NCBI GenBank assembly: GCA_963082715.1
Contig: OY720465.1
Span: forward strand, 35,569,888-35,633,887
Direction of reading: 5' to 3'
Length of the DNA: 64,000 nucleotides
Source of the DNA: Harpalus rubripes
Lineage: Eukaryota > Arthropoda > Insecta > Coleoptera > Carabidae
In this document: one piece after another, positions 11,265 to 21,854 of the stretch
Layout of the letters: each line of letters opens with the position of its first letter
Numbering within the stretch: the first letter of the stretch is position 1
The notes under the pieces: generated by a model
Seen by the model: only the letters and a program-made list of their open reading frames with translations
Database searches by the model: none
Told to the model about the DNA's origin: nothing
Program-made: the position numbers and the translations under genes

Positions 11265-12748
11265 CATGGGCGCCCATAGGGGGGGGGCAAGAGGGGGCGC
11301 TTGCCCCCCCCCCTGGCTTTTCTCTAATTTTAAGAAATTTAAAAGCAAAGTTATCATTTTTAATTGTTTTGCCACGATTACTTATGTCGCATCCTAATGT
11401 TCTTACATCGCCCTGTTGTTTTCTTTTGTTCTGTTTCCTAACGTTAAAATCTTCATCATGAAGTTAGCGTAAGCTTTGCGCGCACATAATTTAAAAGATA
11501 CATCCGCAGTACAAATTATAAATAAAAATATTACCAATACCATAGCTGAAGTTAATCGTGCTACTAGATTAGGAGCACAACAACTATCAAGTGCTACTGT
11601 TGAGAGCTATTTTATTGTTTCCCTTAAAGTAATTTCTAAATATTCGGCACTTCTGGAATCCGTAACAAATATTTTTCAGGGTATTTCTGTTGATATACTA
11701 GCTGTACAGAAACATATTACTCACTTATTGGATATATTTCATAAACATAGGAACTCTGGTTTAGAAATAATTTTTACTGAACTATTTAATAGCGCTGAAG
11801 AAGTTGCACAAAATTTTGATCTTGAATTAAAAATGCCGAGAATCGCTAGTGGTGGAAGACAAATTCACCGTGTAAACTACGAAGCTAATTCTGTGCGAGA
11901 ATATTTTAAAAAAGCAATTTTTATAAATTATTTAGATTTCTTAATTAGTTCTTTAAATTCTCAGTTTTCGAAAGATGATAATGTTGACTTTTTGCTCTAT
12001 AATTTGCATCCGATTAATTTAAAACAAATAAACTATAATAATTTTACTAAACTAGCTCAAGAGATTCAATCATATTATAAAATTAACAATTTTTTTGAAG
12101 AAGTTTTAGCATGGCACGAATATTGGGTTTCAAATAAAGAAATGATTATTACTAAAGAAACTCCTGTAACAGAACTTTTACAACATTGTTCATTTTACCC
12201 AGCAATTTCCAAAGCTTCAGAAATTTTAATTTGTCTTCCTCCAACTACGTGCACTGTGGAAAGATCTTTTAGCACTCTAAGAAGAGTGAAAACATGGATT
12301 AGATCTACTATTAGCGAAGATCGGCTAGACGGTTTATGTATGATGAGCCTCCATCGCGATTACATAAGCGAAAATAAACAAAAATATATAGACGAAGTTC
12401 TAAATGAATTTGCCAAAGATGCAAGAAATTTTAAATTAGCATTTTCGGAAAAATAATAAGTAGGTAATGTTGTTTATTCACAATCTGTTGGTAATATAAT
12501 GATTTCTGACTTTTAAAATGTTGGGAAGTTAGTTATTGTTAACCTTCGCGCCTTGGTCAGGTATCTTCGCCCTCGACAGTAATGAAACACTTTCCACCTC
12601 GGTTAGTAATGTACTATTACTGAATTGTAATTTTTTTCCATAAATATTTGTTGTTTTATATTTTTAAGAACATACTTTTTTAGTATATTATATTTTTGTA
12701 TTCTTGAATTTGCCCCCCCCCCTGAACAACATTGTATGGGCGCCCATG
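11265..12748 (+). mobile_element. hAT transposon, internally deleted, with exact 8-bp target duplication
   Basis: The 14-bp inverted termini CATGGGCGCCCATA / TATGGGCGCCCATG are themselves palindromic. They are flanked by an exact 8-bp duplication, ACAAGAAC (11257-11264, 12749-12756). Just inside the left end is a G-run/C-run hairpin (about 11279-11313), and a C-run lies near the right end (about 12712-12722). At 1484 bp it is too short for a full hAT element and carries only the C-terminal part of a transposase. The exact target duplication suggests a fairly recent insertion. Confidence 0.9.
11476..12456 (+). pseudogene. hAT transposase C-terminal portion (ZMYM1-like)
   Basis: An uninterrupted frame of 326 codons with no ATG near its beginning (the frame opens on TTG; the first Met is well inside at MPRIAS). 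The C-terminus has the hAT dimerisation signature: PPTTCTVERSFSTLRRVKTW followed by RLDGLCMMSLHRD. The upstream part (SVDILAVQKHI, LLDIFHKHRN) matches the region before the dimerisation domain in ZMYM1/DUF4371-type hAT proteins. The N-terminal zinc finger and at least one catalytic Asp are missing, so it is a deletion derivative. Confidence 0.8.
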
Positions 12749-12756
12749 ACAAGAAC

Positions 12757-13464
12757 TAACGATCATAATAAGTGCAAGAAAGTGCGCACTCACTAAAGCC
12801 CCATTCACATTACTTTTACCCGTGTAATTTATAATTTTAAATAAATATACAGACGTTAAAATACTCAATAAGATTATTATTTTTTAAAGGTAAATATTCC
12901 TACCTTTATTGTTGACTTGGTTGTGTTTGGAACCTGCAAACAAAAAATAAATAACAATAACTCGGTAATCGTATTAATACCATAAATGTTTCACTAGGTA
13001 TTACATTTTATAATATAATGTACACATATATTACATTTATATTTCTTGAAAATATATACCTGAACTGCAAATCGCCTCGCCAAATCTGCGACACTCTTGG
13101 AATATCTTTGAAAATGTTCATCACGATACACAGCACTAATATTTTGTTCAATCAGTACCTTTTACACATTTTTTAGCACTTAAATATATGAATAATCCAT
13201 TTTATAAACACTTAAACACAACCGAACGCCGAACAAGTGTAAACTGCAGCCACTTTTAATGGTTTGAATTTGAACAGATTTGTTACAGAAAATTATGAAA
13301 TACTAACACGAAAATATTAAGCTATTTAATTGTATTATTCATTAAATAAAATCATAAATTTGTGTTTTACACAAAAATTCATTAGCACACATTTGAAAAG
13401 TAAAGCTGCATGCACACCACATATTTCAAATAACGTTTATACAAAATTTCAAACTAGATGTAAA
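12757..13464. other. Intergenic stretch without recognisable genes
   Basis: AT-rich sequence between the hAT element and the next MITE. I see no exon with splice support or any repeated motif. Confidence 0.4.
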
Positions 13465-14142
13465 TACAGGCTCACAACTCGCGCCCCAGAGCGAATGAGG
13501 AAACACGAGACTGCAATCGGATGTGTAATTTCGAAGAAAAAAAATCTAGCTTAAAAGATATTCAAGAAAAGACGTCTTAAAATTGACCATTCAGAGACCT
13601 ACACCTTTAACGTGTGTTTGCCGTAATTTTACATTATTAAAGTTTTATACAAATCAAATCTTCTTTAAAATGTGTGGGCGACTGTAGTTTTCGAAAAATG
13701 TCAGTGTGAAATTAAATTTGACAAGGTGAATAAAAAAAGGCAAATTCTTACCATGTATGAATTCAAATGACAATAATATTTTCGTTTAACACATTATACA
13801 CAGCTGCTACAACACGTTGCACTGTACGATATAAATAATGATTTCGGATGACACCTTCGCTAACCTAAATTTGTTGACAGTGAAAAGTCAACTCTAAAGT
13901 GTCAAAATTACGTCAAACAAATTTTGTAACTCACTAGTAGTATTTTTAAAACCTAGCAACCAGTTTTATTTTGTAATAATATCATCACAGCTCAAGATAT
14001 CCTTCCGGGATTGGTGGATTAAAAAGTCTTGTAACTCCGTTATGCAAGCAGCCGCAAATTATTTTCTTCTATTTGTTGGCAACCTATTGTCGTCGGCAAG
14101 TGTCAGTTTCGTCTGGGGCGCGAGTTGTGAGACACCTGTATA
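13465..14142. mobile_element. Mariner-derived MITE (TACAGG..CACAACTCGCGCCCCAGA termini), deleted copy
   Basis: Left end TACAGGCTCACAACTCGCGC and right end ending GAGACACCTGTATA, with the CTCGCGCCCCAGA block inverted on both sides and TA at the borders. It is collinear with the copy at 38156-39007 over almost its whole length but lacks the segment of that copy encoding a helix-turn-helix peptide (38451 to about 38625). It is therefore a further deletion derivative. Confidence 0.8.
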
Positions 14143-14768
14143 ATAATTTTATAACAAAATGCAGAATTTTAAAAACACTATGGGGGAACAATGCTAGGTA
14201 AAAACTAATTTCCCATTTTATTTAATATGAATTTTGTTGAACATTCTTTCTAAACAATGTTGACTGTTTTACCTCCCGTCATATGGTAAGTTTGTATTGT
14301 TTGAGAAGGGATTTTTGGTATAAGGATTGATTTTTGAAAGGTTTATGAATTATCACATTAACATTGTTTATTTCACATAAAAAATATGTCTATACAATAA
14401 GTTTATTTAATACAATATTTGTTTGTTCTATGTTAAAGCTCATTATTGAAAATATTTATATATAAACTCGTGGCACACTTCATCAATGCCTAACTTTCCA
14501 ACTTTTTGAGCCTGAAAGTCTATGGTCAACCTCTATTATCTATTTTTATCATAGATAGAACAATATACTACAACTTTGTAATTTCTTCATACAATAAAAC
14601 AATCATTGTATGAGAACGTACCCAAGAATAACGATAATTGTTTTCTGGAGGTGGTAGGGCGCTAGTTTTGATTTCTCCCGCTAGGTATCTTTACTAGACG
14701 CGCTTTTGGATCTGGGGCCCAAGTGTCAACCTTGGGGAGACATCAGAACTGTCAGTGTGATTCTACAA
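14143..14768. other. Intergenic stretch
   Basis: No gene seen. Near 14268-14288 a short ACCTCCCGTCATATGGTAAG segment resembles the terminal hairpin of the microsatellite-bearing element family described at 30785-32415, probably an eroded end. Confidence 0.4.
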
Positions 14769-14909
14769 TAGGGCGTGAGCAGACACGTGACTCGAGCGAC
14801 TTTGACGTGCTTGGAATCAGCTGATTTGTGTGCGCATGTCATTTTGACAAGAACAATGTCACGTTGACAAGACCAATGTTTTGATTTATTATGATTTTTA
14901 ACTGCTTAA

Positions 14910-15875
14910 TGCCCGATTTTATAAACATCGAATAAACTACTAAGTTATTACTTTGAAAATAAATTTAATCAACAAGTACCTAAATAAAAATGTCTGTTTT
15001 ATAAATCAAGTTACAGATTAAAATAACTACTTGCAGAGTAAATATTTTATCCTAGTGATTTACCGACAGAGACATGACATCTGTCATTATTTTGTGATTT
15101 TTGCATATAAATGTTTTAATATTTTCTATAATTATATACATTTAATATTTGTTTTTCACTATGTTAAGAATCTATAGGCCAGAGTGGTAATAAAATTATA
15201 TTTTTTATGAATTTGCAACTACAATTTTAACTGGGGACAAGGAAAAGAGCTTCCATAAAGAGTGTGTGAATACCGTAGTACACTCAGGCTATGGTTTCTT
15301 ATACCGGCTAATCTTTCCACTACTGGAGCATAAGAGAAATTGATAAAACCAGGATATAACATTACTAGACGGTATCCCTTAAAACCACTCCTGACGATAA
15401 TGTTAATCTCCAACTGAAGAGGATCTATTCCAAGCAATGTTCCGCAGAATGTTTTAATAATATTGTATTCTGTATGTTCCTGACACGAAATAAATTCAAA
15501 AGTCAAAATAGAAAATAAAGTTTGTCATAAAATGCCAGGTGTCAACTAACATGGAAAAAAGAGAGAACGGGGAAAAAATTACACAGAAATAGACAAAGCA
15601 AATATATTGGATATAAAGAAATAAATGTAATAATAACGGAAGAGATGAAATTTATAATGAATTTAATTTAATTAATGTTGATGTGTCAAATTTATTCTAT
15701 AGAATAAAATTTACTTCCTCGAAAATCGGTGGAGTAATTTATTCTGTATATTTACTTAGCTAGTATCTTTATTCTTGCTTTATAAAACGAAAATCTCTGG
15801 AATAAACTATTTTACTTTAAGAGTAAATTTTACTTTGTTAGTAATTTACTTATCCATCTTTTATAAAACTGGGCA
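14910..15875. mobile_element. piggyBac-like MITE (TTAA target, TGCCC..GGGCA ends)
   Basis: TTAA occurs at both borders (14906-14909, 15876-15879). The ends read TGCCCGATTTTATAAA and TTTATAAAACTGGGCA, followed by inverted sub-terminal blocks related to AAGTAAATTACT. TTAA duplication with such ends is typical of piggyBac derivatives. A 95-codon open frame on the minus strand (15506-15219) has no ATG and no recognised similarity; it may be captured sequence or chance. Confidence 0.7.
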
Positions 15876-16320
15876 TTAATGTTATTATTTTTAATTTCAT
15901 ATGTTTTACTGCCTAAAAATTAGCCGTGTTCCTTCGGGATGTGATTCGTAATCTAAATGATAAAAGTGATCATGATTAAGAAGAATAATGTTTTTACGTT
16001 TCCTATTCGTTATCCCCACTTTCTCATTTTGTGATCAATAGACAACATTCCCCCTTCCCTTTAGAATCAACCTTTTTGAGTGATTCACATGGATTCAGTT
16101 CAGAACAAATTGAAAATATACTATTTCGAGCGTAGAAATTTACGAATGTGGGGTTTGTGGCATCAAGGGAAATAAGATTTTTCTACAAAAGCGTATAATG
16201 AACCACATAAAGATTTGTTTGAAATAAACATACTTCATATTCCTTACCAAGAACAATATTTTTTACTTCAATATAATCGATTTTTAATTCTACCTATAAC
16301 ACTAGACAAATGATTATTTA

Positions 16321-16883
16321 TGAGAAATATTCGTTTTCCGGGAATGGACTGTCATATTTTGAGTCAGAGCTCAACGTTTCGCCCGCAGTCGTATGGGGCA
16401 TCTTCAGGAGCAAGGGGGATAGTACTGTCTTAAACACAGTTACCCGACGTGTCAACCACGCTAGAGGCCGAGTTTAAGCAACAAGGAGGGAGACTCAGTT
16501 TACAAGGTTACCCGACGTGTAAACCACGCTAGAGGCCAAATTAACCAAGTGACGAAAGGAAGGCCGAGAAGACAGTTATATACTAATCTAAAGATACGGT
16601 AGATGAGCAGAGCTAATGCGGACCAATGGGAATCTACCGTATCTTTAGATTAGTATATAACTGTCTTCTCGGTCTTCCTTTCGTCACTTGGTTTATTTGG
16701 CCTCTAGCGTGGTTGACACGTCGGGTAACCTTGTTTAAGACAGTACTATTCCCCTTGCTCCTGAAGATGCCCCATACGACTGCGGGCGAAACGTTGAGCT
16801 CTGACTCAAAATATGACACAGTCCATTCCCGGAAAACGAATATTTCTCATGACTCAGACTGTGGAAGCCTACGCAATTATTTC
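16321..16883. mobile_element. Penelope-like element (PLE) terminal palindrome, copy 1
   Basis: Two inverted arms of about 270 bp meet around 16613-16625. Each arm holds the blocks TTCGTTTTCCGGGAATGGAC, CGCCCGCAGTCGTATGGGGC and ACCCGACGTGT. Read on the plus strand in the right arm, CTGAAGATGCCCC..GGGCGAAACGTTG resembles the hammerhead ribozyme core found in Penelope-like elements. The insertion is flanked by a 13-bp duplication, AAATGATTATTTA (16308-16320, 16884-16896). Only the terminal sequence is present: no reverse transcriptase and no endonuclease. Confidence 0.75.
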
Positions 16884-17037
16884 AAATGATTATTTATAAA
16901 ATAAAGTAGGATAGTTTGTATTAGTCTGCATATAACATTGACATTTGACACTAAATTGTGTTGTTGACATGCGCACACAAATCAGCTGATTCCAAGCACG
17001 TCAAGGTCGCTCGAGTCACGTGTCCGCTCGCGCCCTA

Positions 17038-17703
17038 TAAACCGATTAAAATAGTTACATCTTTTTCCCGATTTAAAACCATGTTAATCTTCGAAACTCG
17101 AAACTAGAGCCCTACTACCCACCACAAACAATATCGTTATTTTTGAATACCCCCCACGTTTTATATCTTATTTTGTAGAGAGAGAAAGAGTTTAAGAGAT
17201 TCGTTATATACAGAGCATCAATATAAAAATAAAAGATTTCTATGAAGCACCCACGCGAGACTAGATGGCGTCACTTTCGCATGTCAAACAAGAATTAGGT
17301 TATGTTTTGTTAGATTATAGGTTATCACATTCGAATCAAGAGAGAAATTATTATTATGAATAAATTACAACATGGGTACAAAGATAACATTTTCAAGTAA
17401 TGCACCCATTATTTGCAAATGTTACCAATGCAGTTTCATAAATAATAAAAAAATTACATTTACAAATTATATACCCCATTTAAATAGCTTGAATTTTTTA
17501 ACGATATAAATAAAACAACAATTTTATAATAATACACGATGCGGCAGAATATGCTTCCTAGGTTTGCTATGGAATTGTGAAGCGAGTACAGGTCGTAAAA
17601 GAGTGGGGGTGGTTACTTCGATAAATTTCCGCTACCAAGTAAATAAACAGTTTTATTGTTTATAACTGTCAGTGTTTCATTTTGCGTTGTCTTGGAATTT
17701 ATC
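17038..17703. other. Intergenic stretch
   Basis: AT-rich sequence between MITE copy C and the second PLE palindrome. I noticed no coding exon and no clear repeat boundary. Confidence 0.4.
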
Positions 17704-18142
17704 AGTCATGAGAAATATTCGTTTTCCGGGAATGGACTGTGTCATATTTTAAGTCAAAGCTCAACGTTTCGCCTGCAGTCGTATGGGGCATCTTCAGGAG
17801 CAAGGGGGATAGTACTGTCTTAAACAAGGTTACCCGACGTGTCAACCACGCTACAGGCCGAGTTTAAGCAACAAGAGGGGGAGACTCAGTTTACAAGGTT
17901 ACTTGGTCACTTGGTTTATTTGGCCTCTAGCGTGGTTTACACGTCGGGTAACCTTGTAAACTGAGTCTCCCCCTCTTGTTGCTTAAACTCGGCCTCTAGC
18001 GTGGTTGACACGTCGGGTAACCTTGTTTAAGACAGTACTATCCCCCTTGCTCTTGAAGATGCCCCATACGACTGCGGGCGAAACGTTGAGCTCTGACTCA
18101 AAATATGACACAGTCCATTCCCGGAAAACGAATATTTCTCAC
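17704..18142. mobile_element. Penelope-like element terminal palindrome, copy 2
   Basis: Same arms as copy 1 in head-to-head orientation, from TGAGAAATATTCGTTTTCC on the left to its reverse complement ending TTTCTCA on the right. The symmetry axis is near 17910. The centre is shorter than in copy 1, so the arms have been trimmed. No target duplication was identified. Confidence 0.7.
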
Positions 18143-18325
18143 TCCTTATTTTTGCTTTTAAGCAAAATCACTCAAGCAAACTGACATTAGGTACAACCAT
18201 ACAGTTTGCTGCAAAGCAAAAAAAATCGTGCAAAATAAAAATTTATCGATAAAATCAAGAGGTCTTGGGATATTACTTCTGAAAATAATGTGAAAATATA
18301 TTATTTGTAAGTGTATCTGTAGGTA

Positions 18326-20148
18326 TACAAGGTTTGTCCCAAAAGTATCCGATCTTCTTTCCTTCATATCTTCGCGCCTGTCAATTTTAGCGCCCTTTGC
18401 CGGGTACGAGTGTCAACTATAAAGCTTCACGAACTCCCTAGATGCCGCAGTTTTCGTTGGGACGCCTTAGTTTACGTGCAGCGTACGTTTGTTTACAAAG
18501 TGTTATTTACATTTGTTGTATTTTGCTATTGTCAAAAATGACGGAAAGATCGGAGCAACGAATTTGCATTAAATTTTGCTTCAAACTCGAAAAGAATTGT
18601 ACGGAACATCGAAATGATGAAGACGGCATTTAGGGACGAATGTATGCGCAAAACACAAATAAAAGACTGGTATAAGCGGTTCAAAGATGGCCGCACATCT
18701 GTTGTTAGTAACCCACGTTCTGGGCGGCCTTCGACAACAAAAACACCGGTTAATATCGATCGTGTGCTACTTGCGATCAATAATTTTAACAGAAAATTTG
18801 CAAATGGTATGTGCGAAATTCATTCCGACATTGCTAACGGTGGATAAGAAAAACTTTCGCCTTGAAATCGCTCAGGACAACTTGGAAATGGTCAATAAAG
18901 ATGAAAATCTGCTTAAAAGGAATCGTGGGTTTATGGTTATGATCCCGGAACAAAACGACAGGTTTCGTAGTGGAAGCTGCAGTCGGAACCACGACCGAAA
19001 AAAGCTCGCCAAAGTCGGAGCAATGTCAAGTCGTTGCTGATTGTTTTTTTTTGTATTGAGGGTGTTGTGTGCCACGAATATGCTCCTAGAGGTCAAACGA
19101 TCAACAAAGAATATTATCTTGATGTTATGAAAAGATTGCGTGACGCAATTAGAAGAAAACTGCATCAGCTTTGGTCAACCGGTGACGGGCGTCCTGAACT
19201 AGCTCCCTGCGACTTTTGGCTATTTCCAAGATTTAAAATGCAGCTCAAAGGACACCGATTCAACGACAAAGAAACAGTCGAAACTAATACGACGAACGCT
19301 CTAAAGACAATACCAAAAAACGAGCTCCAGGACTGCTTCCAAAAGTGGAAAGGCCGTTGGCAGCGATTAAGGATAGATGACGCTTTCTAAACCACCCAGC
19401 CACCCACTTAATATTATAAGGGTAAGCAGATATGAGGGAGGGTGGTAGCTTAGGCCAGACAGAGCGCGAAACAGCTTTAAAAACAGGTTCTAAACAGCTT
19501 AGAAACAGGTTGCTGTTCCCAAGCTGTCTATTGCTGTTTTTAAGCTGTTTTAGCTGTTCTGAAGCTGTTTCTAAGGCAATACCAAAAAACCAGTTCCAGG
19601 ACTGCTTCCAAAAGTGGAAAGGCCGTTGGAAGCGAGTAGGGATAGATGATGCGTTCTAAAACAACCACCCAAAAACTTAATATTATAAAGGTAAGCAGAT
19701 AAACGAGGGAGGGTGGTAGCTTAAGCCAGACAGAGCGCGAAACAACTTTAAAACCAGGTTCTAAACAGCTTAGAAACAGGTTGCTGTCCCCAAGCTGCTT
19801 ATAGCTGTTTCTAAGCTGTTTATAGTTGTTCTGAAGCTGTTTCTGAGCTGTTTCCAAGCTGTTTATAGCTGTTCTGAAGCTGTTTCTAAGCTGTTCTGAA
19901 GCTGTTTAGAACCTGTTTTAAAGCTGTTTTGCGCTGTCTGACTTAAGCTACGACCCTCCCTTGCCTATAAGCGTACCCTTGTAAGATTGAGTGTGTGGGT
20001 GGTTTTGAACGCATCATCTATCCCTACTGATGAGTATTCTTCAATCAAATGGAAACTACTTCGAAGGATGCCACCAGCCCGATGACGCAGAATAACAGCA
20101 GCGGGGAAATATGAAAGAAGGTCGGATACTTTTGGGACAAACTTCGTA
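18326..20148 (+). mobile_element. Mariner transposon, inactive, with an internal tandem duplication
   Basis: Terminal repeats with the shared core GGTTTGTCCCAAAAGTATCC on the left and its counterpart ending GGGACAAACTTCGTA on the right, bordered by TA. The interior holds a broken transposase (18538-19390). Downstream, a unit of about 269 bp covering the last transposase codons and a GGTAAGCAGAT..GAGGGAGGGTGGTAGCTTA segment occurs twice (19302-19570 and about 19571-19840). A region rich in AAGCTGTTT/AAACAGCTT words (19455-19935) forms an inverted structure. Confidence 0.85.
18538..19390 (+). pseudogene. Mariner (SETMAR/Mos1-type) transposase, internally deleted
   Basis: The start MTERSEQRICIKFCFKL is the mariner helix-turn-helix N-terminus. 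QIKDWYKRFKDGRTSV and RSGRPSTTKTPV follow in the next frame. Later, MKRLRDAIRRK..LWSTGD is joined directly to ELAPCDFWLFPRFK, so the segment that should contain the HDNAPAH Asp and the start of the third motif is deleted. There are at least two frameshifts. The remaining C-terminus (KNELQDCFQKWKGRWQR) is typical of the family. Not functional. Confidence 0.85.
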
Positions 20149-20447
20149 TATGAATATAAAATTTAATGTATTATATAACCTTGCAAAGCAAACTGAGTGA
20201 TTCAAATCATTGGTAATGTAGCATTGAAAAGGGAGGAAGTGCGTTTACTCAGAACAACTCGATTTTCTGAGTTGAGAAGAAGTGATCTGAGATTTTGTCC
20301 AAAAAGAATACAGCTATTGACAACACTGATTTTGTAAATAACCCTGAAGTGTGGGCCAAGTCGTTGTCTTGGTTCTAGATAACACCGGTTTTATAACGAC
20401 GCTCGTGGTACCAGCCAATGTGACCGAACGAGCAATGTCTTTTTGCC
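20149..20447. other. Spacer between two decayed mariners
   Basis: About 300 bp with no recognised feature; it may be flanking remnants of the next element. Confidence 0.35.
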
Positions 20448-20995
20448 ATGGAAGTCTACATCCACGAAAACGGGTCTGTAGCCGTTGTCCAGCGCGCGTT
20501 TAATACTCGGTTCCAAATACCCCCTCGCCAAGCAATTCTGCTCCAAAAATCAATTACGTTCTTGGTAAAACACTTTAGTGAAACAAAATCTGTTGACAGG
20601 TAAGGATATGGACAACCACGGAATGCTCGAATACCCGAAAAAATTCGAACGGTGCCTGAGCCCGCTCCAGAATTTTTTTGCCCCAGTTCTTGATGAACTT
20701 TGCCTGAAGAAAGTCTGGTTTCAGCAAGATGGGACCACGGCCCATACATCGTGAGCATCTATGCATATTTCCAGAAATTAATCTCTCTAAAGGCGATATT
20801 CTTTAGCCCGTGCGCTCGCCTAATTTAACACCGTGTGAATTTTTTCTGTGGGGTAATCTCAAAGCCGAAGAACCTGCAAACCCTAAAGAAGGCAATGCGC
20901 ATAGAAATCCGCCATATACCCCAAGAAGTGCTCGAAGGGCGTTGCGCGAAACTTGCAATAGTGTTTTGACAGTGATGGACAACGACCAAATATAA
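20448..20995 (+). pseudogene. Decayed mariner-like transposase of the DUF4817-HTH type
   Basis: From 20448 the frame reads MEVYIHENGSVAVVQRAFNTRF, an N-terminal helix-turn-helix like that of the intact element at 52296. The middle of the protein is missing. From about 20715 the VWFQQDGTTAHTS motif appears, followed by stops, and SPNLTPCEFFLWGNLK appears at about 20816 in another frame. The catalytic Asp of the third motif is Asn (SPN). Clearly dead. Its right end merges into the inverted repeat at 20971-21447. Confidence 0.75.
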
Positions 20996-21447
20996 CTAGA
21001 CAAAACATTCCCTGTCCCTCCTTACTGAATGTTTTGATTTCTGCTGGCCAGACAGAGAAACTAGAGATAGAAATATGTCTTGTCTAGTTCGAGTATTTCT
21101 CACTAGACGCCACGTAGAAGCATGTGTATTTTATCTTTGTTTTGTAGTTGTAGTGGTTTTTTGAGTGACACGTTGGTTTTTCATTAATATTAAACCTTAT
21201 AAATAATTTAATGTTAATCTTAAATGCTAACCACGAAATTTTAACTAAGAACACTTGCGCAACTAGTGAGTAACGTTCAAACTAGACACTGATACTCTAG
21301 GTGGCCTCCGTGGTGACCTCTAGTGAGAAATACTCGGACTAGACAAGACATATCTCTATCTCTAGTTTCTCTGTCTGGCCAGCCGAAATCAAAACAAACC
21401 AAATGAAGTCTCGTCTAGTTACATTTGGTCGTTGGTGACGGACACCA
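20971..21447. repeat. Foldback-type inverted repeat
   Basis: Left arm 20971 to about 21115 and right arm about 21317-21447 are reverse complements with small gaps (CAACGACCAAAT.TAACTAGAC, then GGCCAGACAGAGAAACTAGA, then AGTATTTCTCACTAGA). The loop is about 200 bp. No ORF. It lies immediately 3' of, and overlaps, the mariner relic. Confidence 0.75.
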
Positions 21448-21775
21448 CTGGACCGATATTATTTTCAAAACCACATGAGGTGTGAAAATATTTTTTTTTA
21501 TTTCAAAACTAGGAAAGTTATTCTGTCGCACTTTGTAGTAAAGATACTAAATAATAATTACTATTAGATCAGATTAATGTTGTTTAACGAGCAGTTGACT
21601 AGCATTGTTTTGAGAAAATCCATAAACGACTGATACATATAAAACAATGTTAACCCTAAATCATATGCACCACCCTGTATATAATGAAATAATCAACAAT
21701 TTTGTACCATACCATCAGTGGCGTGCCACAAATTTTTCAACTGCAATAATAAAATTTGAAACATGTAAATAAATA

Positions 21776-21781
21776 TTTATT
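21776..21781 (-). promoter_or_regulatory. Polyadenylation signal of the AKAP10-like gene
   Basis: AATAAA on the minus strand, 74 bp past the AKAP10 stop codon, at the expected distance and orientation. Confidence 0.6.
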
Positions 21782-21854
21782 GAAAACATGTCATGGTAAA
21801 CTCTATAAACATAAAAAAATTCAAGCCACTTATAAATATATTAGGTAACAAAAA

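Larger units (their letters stand above)
14769..17037. mobile_element. MITE family 1, copy C, carrying two younger insertions
   Basis: Left terminus TAGGGCGTGAGCAGACACGT at 14769; right terminus ending GTCCGCTCGCGCCCTA at 17037. Removing 14910-15875 and 16321-16883 brings the two halves closer to the usual family layout, although 15880-16320 and 16897-16940 contain extra AT-rich sequence. It therefore serves as the oldest layer of a nested stack. Confidence 0.75.

Noticed and set aside
15219..15506. 95-codon minus-strand ORF as a gene
   Set aside because: No ATG start, no recognised motif and it lies within a piggyBac-like MITE; could be captured sequence, but support is too weak.
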